A program made the position numbers and the translations under genes. Positions 32,087-44,208 of a stretch of DNA of 60,000 nucleotides are shown one piece after another. The notes under the pieces were generated by a model. The model did no database searches. It saw only the letters and a list, made by a program, of their open reading frames with translations, and was not told the origin of the DNA. The stretch is from Owenia fusiformis. Taxonomy: Eukaryota > Annelida > Polychaeta > Sabellida > Oweniidae. Where the stretch lies: assembly GCA_903813345.2 (NCBI GenBank), contig CAIIXF020000005.1, positions 19,039,375-19,099,374 of the forward strand, written 5' to 3'. Numbering within the stretch: position 1 is the stretch's first letter; each line of letters opens with the position of its first letter.

Positions 32087-33707
32087 AAGGTATCATGAAT
32101 GGATTACATATGATATTCTCAGAAAAGTTAAATGGCCGTTATTCAAGAATGACGAATGGGAGTTTTTTTTTGTAATACCCAAGATTGTTGTTTTTTAAAT
32201 CTACGTGACAACATAGTCAACTAAAACATGGCTGGTTTCCAAAATCCTTTCAAAACATTGTTAACAACAATAATGAAAATAAAGAGGAAAATATTTGCAC
32301 TTAGTTGTCGAACCGGGGTCTTGGATATTATAAAGAACGTCATGACATACCTTGAAAAAAAAATTCATATTCAATCAAAGTATTTGCCCATTTTGGTCAC
32401 CCAATTTGCGGCTGTATGAAAGATAGTATTATCATTTGAAATATAATGCTCAAATGCATATGCTCCCTTCAATAGGTACAAAACCTATTATAAGATTGTA
32501 TTTGGAGATTCGCTTAATTTGCGAATGAGCCATACGTAAGAGTAACAATAGCCCAATACAAGATATGTCATGACTCTGTGTCAGGTAAGAACTCGGATAG
32601 TTTCGTTTTGCAGTTCGAAGAAGTTCCAGGTACAAATCTTAACCCCACTCTTTCCTGTCAATCAAAATTTTCAATAGCGTCAGAATTTCAAGTATTCTGG
32701 GACTTATTCATTCGATAAATCGGAAATCTAGTTTTACAATTCTGAGAATGTTTTCATAAGTTCAATAGGTAAAGTTCATTGCTCGAAATATTTTGATTAA
32801 AATATCTTTTGCTTTAATCCTCATACCAGAAGCGTCATTGATTTTGCAAATTATTCGGAAGATAAGACTGAGATAATGCAATGGTGTAAGAATGGAGCGA
32901 TTCTCATATTCAGTAAACTTGAAAACGGCAACAATGGCAAGCAACAAAAATGTGTATTTCAAAAAATGTGATCTAAAAGCTGTAAGTACATGTAAGCCCA
33001 TTTGTCCCGCCTTTGATTTATTAAGCAAACTTCCCTAGTGTTAGTGTAATATTTATTCCCTGTCAAGAAGAAAATGGTATGTGACATGCTAGACACACAT
33101 CTTTGAGCTGGACTATTTTCTCAATAGTTTAAATACATTTCTCGTCAAAATACCCATGATAATAAAGTCATCAATTCCACGATTCGGAAAACCATGAATA
33201 AGGACATGGTTTGGAAGATCATTTTGGCGACCACAATGAGGCTGAAAACAATGGATAGCATGAATTTTTCTCTGTGGGAAAATAACGTGCTATATGTTGC
33301 TTCCAACTTTATCGCATTTTAATTTAACCTCCGTTCCACTTTCAAAGTTGCTGACAAGATAGTGCAGAAGAAATGTTTCATGTGGTATTAAAAAGGAAAA
33401 AATATTGTCATCTTTTTAAAAGTCCGACATTTTGAAAAATGTGACCCAAGATTTGAATTGATATCCTGATAACTTTAGTTCCAACAAGAAAACATTTTAA
33501 TGACAATTTCGTATTAAATAATGGCTAGAAGTTGTCCTTTCTATCTAGAGCAAAATAGCCTATAAGCTATTGGGCGATATAAGTAATTTTTAAACTAAGA
33601 TAGTTTATTATTAGTTTCGATCAAATGGATCTGTTTAATGATATATAGAATTCTATCACTGTCAGTTTATATCGGCCTAGAACATAGTTTTCATTACCGT
33701 GTACTCC
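32087..33707. other. Non-coding stretch, no gene supported
   Basis: Several 60-90-codon open frames occur on both strands (for example 32762-33028) but none has a domain, splice context or start that supports translation. Confidence 0.5.
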
Positions 33708-34286
33708 TAACACACCCTTGGTATACGCAGCTAACGAAAATTGACCGGTACGGGTCAAAAGCTGGACCGGTACGGGTTAACGGTTTTATTTGAATTTAAA
33801 ACAGCCATAACCTGCTCAATATTGACTTCCTCCTTCCTCTATTGCCCCGAACCGGTCCGTCTTCTCGCTGCAAACAGGAGAAAATTCTTTGTCACAAAGT
33901 TTGGCATTTTTTATAAAATCAAACGCGCGTCATTGAAACTCACAAGAGGTAAATAGCATGTCATTTACATCATACCTTGATGGGGAAAAATAGATCTTAT
34001 ATGTTAGAAGTACTAAATAAAAGTTATCGTGAAAATGAGACAGTCGTTCTTGAGAGAAAAGAGCATAAATGCGCATTTAGAGAGTTTTGGTCCGTTTAAA
34101 AATCTGTAAAAAATTGGGGTACTTAAAAGCATCGGGAGGCATCATATATTTCAAATTAGACACGAGGAAGTCAATATTGAGCAAGTTATGGCTGTTTTAA
34201 ATTCAAATAAAACCGTTAACCCGTACCGGTCCAGCTTTTGACCCGTACCGGTCAATTTTCGTTAGCTGCGTATACCAAGGGTGTTA
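33708..34286. mobile_element. Palindromic MITE with near-identical arms of about 120 bp
   Basis: The left arm starts CACACCCTTGGTATACGCAG; the right arm ends with the matching complement CTGCGTATACCAAGGGTGTT. Each arm holds two copies of GACCGGTACGGGT. Arms remain nearly identical for about 120 bp (to TTGACTTCCTC at about 33830), so the element is young or kept alike by gene conversion. No coding sequence is present in the middle. Confidence 0.85.
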
Positions 34287-34589
34287 CATGTATTTTCAGC
34301 ATTCTTTGGCAAAATAAACTTTAGCCTACTTAGGCTACTTTTGCACTTCATAGTATTTTAACGGCTTGATAAGTGCTTCGTTTTTCAATGGACAACAAAA
34401 CAGTTCAAATGGGCTGCATCAGAGCGCTAGCTTTATAATGAACAAATTATTTTTAAAAATTCGATCTATCAATTTTTATAGCCTATATCCAGTTTCCAAT
34501 GTCAATGAAAGATGGCGAAGTTATTTGCTTCAAATGAGTCATTTTTTGATAGAAGTGTCTCCATCTTTTCAATCAATAATTATTTAAAA

Positions 34590-35140
34590 CATGTTGGGGC
34601 AAAATCCCACTTGCCCCATCGAGTCCCATATTGCCCCTTCGAAGCCCAACTTGCCCCATCGAATCCCAGAGTCACACGTGACCTTGATGACTTTGCCCCA
34701 TTGTGCCCCATGGAGTCCCATATGTCCCGTCCCCACCGTGCCCAATAGGTGTATGTTGGGCTTCACACAACACGCAATATGATCGAAAATCTCACGATGC
34801 CCCAAAGCCCGGTATAGGTTACAACAATGGGGCAAGTTGGGGCTCCATAAACTTAACATTGCTTGGGACCTCGTGGGACCTTTTGGGATTTTACCCCATA
34901 GGCTAGTCCATGGGCCTTCATGGGACTCCGTCGGATTTTCCCACATCTTGCCCCGAGCCACATTCATGAAGTCATTTCCGTGGGACCGAGTCGATCCCGG
35001 CACTCGATTGGGCTTCATGGGACTCCATTGGATCTGATGGGACTTCATACGGGTCAATGCCGGGCTCAGTGGGGGAAGTTGGGATTCGATGGGGCAAGAT
35101 GGCACTCGATGGGTTCGCACCCATCTCCCCCTGGCCCATG
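34590..35140. repeat. Fold-back repeat built from GCCCCAT/ATGGGGC motifs
   Basis: TTGCCCCATCGAATCCCA at about 34652 is mirrored by TGGGATTCGATGGGGCAA at about 35081, and related motifs (TGGGACTCC, GGCTTCATGGGACTCC) recur between them. The motif density keeps long frames open on both strands (up to 178 codons on the minus strand, 34584-35120). Those frames are low-complexity artefacts, not genes. Confidence 0.65.
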
Positions 35141-35156
35141 GTATATTTTGAACATT

Positions 35157-35261
35157 TATCCGACGGTATTCAAGCAGCGTCGGATTCCCGGGAATAAATG
35201 ATTCAGAGAAGTGGGCAGGAACGCACCGAACGAACTGCTTCTGAGATATGGCAGAACATCC
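35157..35261 (+). other. Possible first exon upstream of the PRDM gene
   Basis: A locally GC-richer stretch with a short hairpin (ATCCGACG...CGTCGGAT) leads to ATGGCAGAACATCCG and then the donor GTATGT at 35262. It could be a start exon (MAEHP) of the PRDM gene, but the next PRDM exon I can place enters in phase 2, so at least one exon would be missing between them. Weak evidence. Confidence 0.2.
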
Positions 35262-35828
35262 GGTATGTATAAATTTTTGTATTTCTTCTGTTTTCTTGTG
35301 ATACAGTCATATTTGTGTGTAATTGTTATATTTTTAATATCAATCGCAATACGCATCGTCATATCAAAGTGAAGTTTGGAAGTGTTTTAACTTAATGTGT
35401 CTAATACTTCTCATTTTATAGAATCTACTTTATTATCGCCCACTCACTGCGACAATTTTATTCCTAGTCTTCGTCTATGTCAATAATCTGCAAAAGGCTA
35501 ATAAGCCCATATAGAGCAAAGATATAATTTAACAGCCTTTAAGTCCACTCGCGTAGCTAAGCAGACTTAATTTGCTTGTTTGCGGACAATACTCACGTGT
35601 GTTTGACTATAGTGCCGGTATATTACTCGAGTCTCTAGCCAATTCTTGGCTAGAGGGGATTTCATCTGGAATACTGTGAACTCTATTTGAAAAAAGCTGG
35701 CCGTGGTGTCATAAATTTATTGAATATTTTAAAAATCGCCAGATAAATAAATCATTAATCAAACCGGACCCAGCTCGGCTCCTTGATGAGATATGAGATG
35801 ATTTCATCAGGATTTCGTCTAAAATTAA

Positions 35829-36912
35829 AACAAAATGGCTCCAAGAAAAATAGCGATGTTCGAAAACTGGACGAAATGTCGTTAAAGTCTGACATTAGTA
35901 ACTGGCTGTAAATTCTAAGTTAGCGATCCAGAAGATGTGAACTAATACACTGATCACTTTATGTGTGTTTTGGAATTTTTGGTGAGGTAATAAGACCAAA
36001 ACTCGCAATTCAAATTGTAATGTAGAAAAAGGCGGACATATGATTTCAAATTTTATGATTACGACATGACCAGTTGTTCATGCAGGAATATATCTGTACT
36101 GGAAGGCCACGATACAGTGGCCTTAGAAGAAGGTAACCGGTATATAATAATAAAGGGTGTGTTTTCAAACTAAACAGAGTGCTCCTACCAAAATAAATTT
36201 GCCTACATACCCCTGAGACTCGTATCTGATAGATAGAATGCACAAATAAAACAAAAGTTTTGCTATTATAGGTAAAAAGTTCTCTTCAAACTTCAAAGTG
36301 ATTTCACCTCTTATTCTGTTTATGGTCTGCCATTTTTGCGGAAGTTACACTGAAATGCAAACTCCATGAAACCAGAAACGAACTCACTAGAAAAAACATG
36401 CCACACATTGTGCGCATGTGCAGCAAAGTTTAAACCAATCCGATTATTTGATTATTTTGCGCACACAAATTATTTGCTTCTGAGCACTTACAAGCTTACC
36501 ACAATAAACAAACCTGGCAGAGACTACCCATAGCCTACTTCATTTTGGTGAAATTTCTGCTCAAACTCGTGACAAATGCATTATGCTTACGCTGGTGTGA
36601 AGCCTTGGAGACACTCATTTTGGTAAATATGATTTATGGTGTAGGCCTATACTTCTCTGCAGTTTGTGGGAGTTTGGGACATTAAATGTTAAAATTCAAG
36701 AAAATATGCCTATTAAACGACTTATCAATTAATATATACCAGCACTATATATGAGTTGCGTACAAAAAGCACTATCCTTCTTTCCAGAATAATAGATATA
36801 TGGGCTTTCGATCTAGTTGAAAGCCCATGCTACAACTTATGTTCTTTTAAGGTCATTATATTGTGGACATTTCGTCCAGTTTTCGAATATCGCCATTTTT
36901 CTTAGAGTAATG
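35829..36912. mobile_element. Inverted-repeat pair bracketing about 1 kb
   Basis: GTTCGAAAACTGGACGAAAT near 35858 is matched by ATTTCGTCCAGTTTTCGAAT near 36871. The arms span about 45-50 bp with several differences. Sequence between them is non-coding. This probably marks a degraded DNA element. Confidence 0.55.
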
Positions 36913-37172
36913 GTAATCTACAACCATGGGCTTTCAAGATACTGTTGAAAGCCCATGCTACGACTTAAAAGAACACAAGGCTCTTTTAAGGAAAGGTTTA
37001 AGGGTCTGTCTTCCAGGTTTATTATGTAAATCCCGACTGTGCATATATGGGACATACCCAAAAGGTATTATATTACCATAAGCTTTCTCTATTGAATTAT
37101 TGAATGCCCATGGTATTACTCGCTCCATTGGTGGTAAACAAAATCATGAGCTTTCAATAGAAATTGAATGCC
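36799..37172. repeat. Three spaced GGGCTTTC hairpins
   Basis: Hairpins at 36800-36828 (TGGGCTTTCGATC...TTGAAAGCCCA), 36926-36957 (ATGGGCTTTCAAG...TTGAAAGCCCAT) and 37146-37172 (weaker). The first two are each followed by GCTAC, one variable base and ACTTA. Pieces of the stem also occur alone at 53688 and 54654. Confidence 0.75.
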
Positions 37173-37485
37173 CTGATGACAAAATGCAATACAATACAAT
37201 ACAATTTTGACAACCCTCCTGCATACTTTTGCTGTTTTACAGGTACTTGCTACTTTGGTAGTTTATCTATTTTATACTCAATGGTTATGATCCATATACT
37301 AGTATGCCTGGCAGTGCTTTATCCTTTAGAATACACTGACTGTAATGTTGTTGTCTGGACACTTGCTGCTTGATTTCACGTGTCATCCTCTGTTACATTC
37401 ACTTGTTGTGGCTAAATTGTTAAAAGTTCAATATGTTAAAATTATACAGTTCAGTGTTTATACATGGTGCATCTCTTTACATGTA

Positions 37486-37563
37486 TGCCTAGGTCACATT
37501 TGCTCCAATTCATCGGCCGGTGCATGGCTGATTGAGTATTTTGTTCAAAATTGAAGTTCAAAT
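37486..37563. mobile_element. Partial copy of the PIF/Harbinger-like MITE
   Basis: TATGCCTAGGTCACATTTGC through GATTGAGTATTTTGTTCAA matches the left half of the 18092-18231 element. The right half is missing. Confidence 0.8.
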
Positions 37564-37683
37564 CTCAAAGGAGGAGGGAAAGTATCGCAACAGATTTCAG
37601 ACAGTCATATGTTGGATTTTGGCTATTTTCTGAGGATTTAAACAGGTGCATATGTTAGACCAATACATTACCTCCAGGAAAAG

Positions 37684-37716
37684 CACGTACGGGGCCTGAT
37701 GTAATTTGCCTGTGTA
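37684..37716. mobile_element. End fragment of the ACACAGGCAAATTAC family
   Basis: ACGTACGGGGCCTGATGTAATTTGCCTGTGTA repeats, in pieces, the right tip of the element at 50789-52041. Only the tip is present. Confidence 0.8.
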
Positions 37717-37787
37717 ATAGAGAGAGGGTACACATTGAAAACCTTTATTGTATTTCTTTAAATTATTTCTTGTATACCCTTTTTTAG

Positions 37788-40700
37788 ATGGAATAATATG
37801 GATTCAGCATTTACAGCAATATCAAGGCTATGGAAGCAATTATGTAAGTGTATAAAGCCCATGTCATAAGATACAATTTCCAATAATTTTTTCTCATCTT
37901 TGTGTAATTGAACCCTTATTTTACCCGTTTTGCAGAAAATATGAAATAAGTAGCTACAAATGAGTGCAGTGCTTGGTTGCTTCAGTTTTACTACATGTAT
38001 GTTAGAGCACATGTGTATGTTTATTATCTGTGCACTAAATCATCATTTTACCCATGGGTTTTACCATATCATCTGAACAAAATTTATCAATTTAGGTTTT
38101 CTTCATCTGTCATTATTTGGATACCATCCCTAGAGCTAATGTATTTTGTGTTTTCAGGGTGCAATGACTGTGCAGTATCCTATTCCAGTGGTTGTCCTGT
38201 ACATGGAGAACTAAATGTCATACAGGATGAGTATGTTCCTCCAAGAGCCATTTCCTCTCTGCCTAATGTTTTCTCTATGGTTCAACAAGGTATGTTACAA
38301 AACGAGGCATGAACATGTAATATGTTACCACCTGCCATTTGTTACAGATGGCAAACACTGGCCATCAAACGCTGAACACCAACCAATGAACACAGAATAC
38401 TAGTACTGTCCACAAAAATATGGAGACCATAACAATATGTCAACACTTGTGGTGGTGACTTAAAAATAAGACTGTGTGAGGTATATTGTTCCCTTTCAAC
38501 AGATAATATCGAAAAAAATGTCTGAATAATATATTTCTGTAAATTTTGATAAACATGTTGCCTTGTCAGCCTAATGCCTGGCTACATCCATGAAAGGGTG
38601 TCAGATTTTAAAGATTTAACCCAGAACTGATTATATACATGTAGGCATCTAAAATATGGATAATAGATGTTTGGATCACTGGATCAGATAAACATTCATT
38701 TATCCTTGTAAACCAATGGTGGTGTTATACAGGGTTGGCCAATAAAAATTGATGATTTAAAAATGGTCACTTCACATTCTTGGTACTAATATCGCTTACT
38801 ATAATATAACTACATATGAGTTTATGTTGATTAAGTTACATCTCTTTTGAAAAGGGATATATTTGCAAATTTCAAAATAAAATCACAAATGCTGTCACAA
38901 AGCAACTATTAATCAGTATAATCTGATACTACAAGGCAATTTTTGCATAAGTCATTCATTATTTGAGGAATAAAGACCGAGATTGTATAATTTATGGTGT
39001 GATATATGACCGAAAATTTTAGTCTGTTCATTTTTAAAAGACCGAAATCGCGTAGCGATTGAGGTTTTTGGCAATGGCCAGAATAAAATTTGAGGTCATA
39101 TATTTGACATAAATCATAAAATCAAGATTTTTGTTCGATTCAATTCTAATATGATAAACAGACAAGAAAAACAACTTTTTTGCATTTATGAATTTTAGCG
39201 GTACTACAATACTCGAATATAGACCAGTAAATTAATTCTACTTGCTATTGTGACATCACGTTTCATATTAGAATTAGTGTTATTTGAACAAAATATGATT
39301 ATAATGTCTTCTTGAAAGATCAAAATCAGATGGTCCCAATGTGTAACAATTGCAAGATCTTAAGAAATTGAAAAAATGACCTCGATAATATACATGTACT
39401 GTATTGTATTGTATTTTGATTACCACCAATGAAGGTGAGCTACCGCTGAGCTACATGGGTGGACATTGTACTGTAGATTTGCACATTCAATCTTGATGTA
39501 TCATATGTCAAATCATTGGAGATTAGATCCATTTTTCCAATGGTATATATGAATGTTGTGTTGGTGTAGGTGCCTCAAGAATATATTAATTAATCAAAGG
39601 AGTTTTGCCCCACCCTGTACAAACTGTATGACACATATCTGAACACATCATTTGAAATGAATAACATCTTACTTGTGTGCTGTGAGATATTGAGCCTGTG
39701 TACTTTGCCTAGATGTTGTTAAATGATGCCGGATTCTACAATTGCAGATGATTCAAAAACAATTAGTATCTACGCCACGACCACTCTATCCAAAGGTACG
39801 CGGTTAGGTCCTGTAGATGGAGAGAGGCAGGAATGGAATGACACAACAAGTCTCGAAGATAAATGGGTGGTAAGTCACTCTACTGCAGTGCTGCACTATC
39901 AACAGTACTGCCCTGATTATGTCCAAAAATGTCTTGTGAATACGAAAAGTTAAAAATATTTCTGATGAAATTTAAGCTGGTGATCCCAATTTAGGAATGC
40001 CAAGTAGAAACTACCTGTATGATTTGATAAATTAACTCAAGGACTTGTTACATACTGACTCAGTAATATTCAATTAAATCCTCTCTACATACACCACCAG
40101 TTACATGTATATGTACTCTTAGACTATTAAATGACTTATTGCATGTTAATTTCTCCAGGTGTTCAACACAAATGGCCCTTCAGTATCAATCCAACAAAAC
40201 TGTTTAAACACCTCAAACTGGACAGTGTTTCTGAGCCAATCAGAGGACAGGAACCTATGTAATCTGGTAGTATACCAACATATGGAGGACCTGTTCCTAG
40301 TGACTAACAGAGAAATTCAGCCTGGAGAGAAGTTACTCTTTGAGTATAGTGAGAGCTATAAAACATGTCAGCAGCTAGCCTCTGAGGTTATTTGTCATAT
40401 TCCAAGTAAGTTTGCAGTAGTTGAGTACAAAATTGGAAATAATAATGAACATGATCGAAAAAGTTTGAAGATGTCTCTTTTTGTCAGCACTGAAATTCAG
40501 ATTCTTTTTCCTTTTTCATCTCTAATCAATCATATTTCAAGTCTAATACAAGACATTCTTACATTTATAATAAAATTCTAATAAAAAAGAATTGAGACAA
40601 CTGATCAAAAATAGAAGTTGTTGAAGATTTAGAATGCAGAAATGTCTGAATTCTTTAGAATTGAAATAAATGGATGCTTACATGTATGTTAGAGAATAGG

Positions 40701-43281
40701 CTTGCCATTCTTTTCAATGTTGTGAGTAAAAAATATTGTGAAATTATGAGAAAAAAATATTGAGAAATTTATTTAGAAGGTTTCTCTCAACTCATCCCTT
40801 TAAATGCCCAGAATATTCTTTCTGTAAAAAGTCAAGTGAGTAATCCCAATATATGTGGAGTAGTTTTTATACATGTTTATATTGTGGTATGTTTCAGTGG
40901 TGCATGTGATAGAAGAGCTCAGTGGTGACAACATGAGTGTGGAATATGAGACTAAACCTGACACAAATGATGACTTACAGCTTTTGGACAACCAGTCTAC
41001 CAATAATTCCTTTAAAGGTAAAGACAATATTCCTGCGACAACAGAGACACAAACACCATTGAAAGATACCAGGACTCATCTATCTATAGCAGCTGATGTT
41101 TCAGAGCCGTCTGTTGTTCAGAGTACAAAAGACAATATTGGGAAACTGAACCAGCCAGACACCTTTGGGAAAGTTGGAAGACCTCGCAAACCTGATACTT
41201 GTGGAAGGGTTGGAAGACCAAGAAAGACCAACCCTTGTATGAGAGGTGGAAAGATCTCCAAATCAAACAATACAGTCAGTGTGTCTTCTAATTTGAAACA
41301 AAGTACATGTAATAAACTAAAAGTAGGGAGACCTCGTTGGAAAGTTCAAAAAGTAGAAAGCCTTGATAATGATCTGGATATTGATATTAATGATGGAAAT
41401 GAAAACACTCTTTGTAAACAAGTTGAAAATATAGAAAGTCATGATTATAGCCAAAATTCTATAAGAAAAGAAGGGACACCATGTAAACAACTCAAATATG
41501 TAGAAAGTGATGTCGGTAATGAAGAATTTGATGGTAATGCCGAAAATGATAACACCGAAACACAAGGAGAGAAAATGAAAGGAAATATAGGAATGCCAAG
41601 TAAAGTAGGAAGGCCATGTAAGAAACAATTACAAAATGATAATGTCATCTTCAATAATGATTCAACATTGGCCACATCAAGCTCAAAGCAGGTGAGGAAA
41701 TGCAGTAATGAAGATGAAAGTCATGTAGATAAAGCAGCCAAGGAAGAGGTTGATTCAATACCTTCCTACAAAACTCGCCACATCTTTCCACAATTGATGG
41801 GTCCAGCACAAGAGGTGAATGTAATTACTGTTGTTAAAGAAGAGCTGAAAGCGATGGCTGATGACCAGGTCGACAAATTAGTCCAAGCTCCTGTTATTGT
41901 CAAAGATCCTTCTGCCCCTGATCACAACCCAGCTAGACATAGAGCTAGAGGACTTATAGGTTGGCATTTGAATATGCAAGCGCCACACTATAAATACAAG
42001 GAGATATATAGAAAAATTTATGAAGGTGTAAAGTACCAGATGACTTACAAGACAACTGGAACTGGAGTATATGAAATACACACAGAAATCATATGTAATC
42101 ATCCTAATGACACAGTATCTAATTTACTTTTATATGGAGAGACAAAAAAACCTGAACCTGCAATGAAAGCTGCATACTCCAAAATTTCAGAGTCTATTAA
42201 TATTGATATGTATGAAATGCAAGTGAAGCATTTCAAGAATTACATACAGGCAACTGACCATCGAAGTAGTGTTATCAACAGGGATGGAAAATGTATAAAG
42301 GTACATGACTTTAGCATTGAACCAGCAATCAATGAGGACTTATGTTACATTTGCTTTATCTGTAGCCCGATACGTATTTATCCCCAACAGAACTGTGCAT
42401 ATTATCGACGACATGTGAAGTACCATTTTAAGGATTTGGTCTGTGAACAATGTGGTGAGAAATTCAAAAGAAAAAATGGTCTTAAGAAACACATCCGAGT
42501 TCACCACACAGTAGACAGGCCAAAGAACTACAAATGTGATATGTGTGTGAAGGCATTCAGAACCCCTACAGAAATGAACCAACATAGGAAAAATATACAT
42601 GACCCCAATCGAGAGCGCCCTCTATGTCCAGAATGTGGCAAAACATTTTCCAATGTTAATATTCTGAAACGCCATCTATTGACTCATTTAGATATCCGGC
42701 CATATGAATGTAATATTTGCACAAGGAAATTCACACAAAGTGGAGATCTGAAAATACATAAGGAGAAGATACATGTGAAAGGCTCAATTCGCTTTCAACC
42801 AGTACACTATCTTGAGCTAGCAAAGAAAAGATTATCTCAATTAAATTCTAGTAAAAACAGTACAGTGATCTATAAAGATATGCCATCACTTTCAATTGAC
42901 ACCTCAGTGAGGCATATTGATGATCTTTCTAATGACAGCTCAGTGAGACAGATAAATGGTCTACCAAATGACACCTCAATGAGGCAAATAGATGGTCTAC
43001 CTAATGACACCTCAATGAGGCAAACTGAAGATTTACCAAATGACACCTCAATGGGGCAGATAGATGATTTACCAAATGACACCACAATGAGGCAAATTGA
43101 TGATTTACCAAATGATATCTCAATCAGGCAAATGGATGATCTACCTAATGATACTTCAGTGAGACAAATAGATGGCCTACTAAATTACACCTCAATGAGG
43201 CAAATAAATGATCTAAATAATGAAAACTCACTGAGGCAAATAAATGATCTACCTGATGACCATTACCATGAACACATATAG
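37788..43281 (+). CDS. PRDM-type PR/SET zinc-finger protein with AT-hooks
   Basis: Likely nuclear chromatin/transcription regulator. Exons: 37788-37843, 38158-38289, 39748-39869, 40159-40405 and 40898-43281; all junction phases match. From the in-frame Met at 37798 the product is about 976 residues; earlier exons may exist. The N-terminus has a CxxC zinc motif (WCNDC...CPVHG) and SLP, the usual lead-in to a PR/SET domain in PRDM4/9/10/11-like proteins. The PR domain spans exons 3-4, with KGTRLGPVDG, NLVVYQHMEDLFLV and PGEKLLFEYSESY. Exon 5 encodes four AT-hook-like motifs (VGRPRK, VGRPRW, VGRPCK), an acidic linker, then four C2H2 fingers (about 42441-42775; CEQCGEKF, CDMCVKAF, CPECGKTF, CNICTRKF) plus one irregular finger before them. 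The C-terminus is ten tandem 12-residue repeats. The PRDM subfamily is not certain. Whether it methylates histones cannot be said. Confidence 0.85.
38308..38465. mobile_element. GTCACCACC-family MITE, copy 1 (PRDM intron)
   Basis: Starts AACATGTAATATGTTACCACC and ends GTGGTGGTGACTTAA. It shares CTGCCATTTGTTACAG, an interior GCTGAACACC and a GGAGACCATAACAATATGTC stretch with copies at 47078-47205 and 56970-57100. It lies 19 bases after a PRDM splice donor. Confidence 0.75.
39392..39495 (-). mobile_element. Short tRNA-derived SINE-like element with (AATAC)n tail
   Basis: On the minus strand, CATGTAGCTCAGCGGTAGCTC resembles a tRNA A-box region (TAGCTCAGYGG). It is followed by CACCTTCATTGGTGGTAATC and a tail of AATAC repeats. 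The piece ATTGGTGGTAA plus an AATAC tail also occurs at 37118-37206 on the plus strand. There is no intact B box, so it is old or partial. Confidence 0.45.
42898..43257 (+). repeat. Coding minisatellite: ten 36-bp units in the PRDM last exon
   Basis: Each unit encodes twelve residues close to DTSMRQIDDLPN. All ten units stay in frame with no indels. Differences are mostly at the Met/Val, Asp/Asn and Gly/Asp positions; the last two units diverge most. Hydrophobic residues at fixed spacing (M/V4, I7, L10) suggest a repeated short helix or a binding motif. Confidence 0.95.
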
Positions 43282-43364
43282 ACAACATAGAGATTTTTGT
43301 CAACAACTGTTACCATGTCAACAAATTGGGATAATTTAGTAATGGGCTTAATGTTCATCTGCTG

Positions 43365-43370
43365 AATAAA
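43365..43370 (+). terminator. Polyadenylation signal AATAAA for the PRDM gene
   Basis: Canonical AATAAA 84 bases after the stop codon on the coding strand, followed within about 30 bases by a TG-rich stretch. Confidence 0.6.
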
Positions 43371-43957
43371 TGCTAGTTCTGGAAATGAACATTATTGTGA
43401 TCATGATCTTTAATCTTCCTCGAATATCTCTTGATTTGGTTAACATTAAAGAGATGCATTTTAAGTGTAAGGAATAGTTTGGGAAAAACATATTTTGTTC
43501 AGTAGGATTGGCTATTCTGCTCCAATGTGCTCCAACTTTTTTTGTGGACAGTATTGGCTAGTCAGCCATACCAAAGGCGTTTGCATTTTAATGCCTTGTT
43601 TCTAGTTAAAACGCACATCCAAAGTATTTTTTATTTCATTATTATGAGGATGGATGGTCTAAAATTGAGAATGATAATATGAACTACTAGTAACTCAAAG
43701 GTTCCTTACAAAACTTACACAAGAAGTTATCTGATAGATTTCATTTTTTTTTTATTATTTTACATGTTATTTATTGAAGGCTTTACATGTATTGTTATAA
43801 ATTTGGTGCAATATATTTTAATTTTATTTGTTTTTTGGTCATTTTTGGAATATTGGTTTTATTCCAGAAATTTTTAGTCAAGGCTATAGTACTTTGGTCC
43901 ATTGGTGCAATCTTCAGATCCACCAAAGTCAAATGAAAAAAGGCACCAAATACAATC

Positions 43958-44208
43958 TACTGTATAGATACATGTCATGTACACTTAATTTGGTACCTGT
44001 GTTAGTTAAGTGAATTTGGTGGATTTTTTCAAAAATCGTTCAATTTTCAGATGTACATGTATATCAGAAAATCCCAAATCGTTGAAACTTAACTAACATT
44101 TCACTTGTATTTGTATTTGACCATTGCTTTACCAAGACTTATTGGAAGAATAAGCAAATCCCCAAAATTTAAGTAGCATCAAATTAAGTGTATCTACAGT
44201 ACATAAAT
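43958..44208. mobile_element. CAAATTAAGTA-family MITE, copy 1
   Basis: The left end TACTGTATAGATACATG...ACTTAATTTGG and the right end CAAATTAAGTGTATCTACAGTA are inverted. Related elements at 48868-49075 and 50430-50605 share AAATAAGTAGC, ACCAAATTAAGTA and the TTTGGTGGA core. The interior is non-coding. Confidence 0.6.

Noticed and set aside
34584-35120. 178-codon minus-strand ORF
   Set aside because: Composition follows the repeated GCCCCAT/TGGGACTC words, and the opposite strand is equally open; no domain, no start context.
41084-43085. Minus-strand ORFs opposite the PRDM last exon
   Set aside because: Antisense shadows of a long zinc-finger frame; the 42870-43085 one is the reverse of the coding minisatellite.
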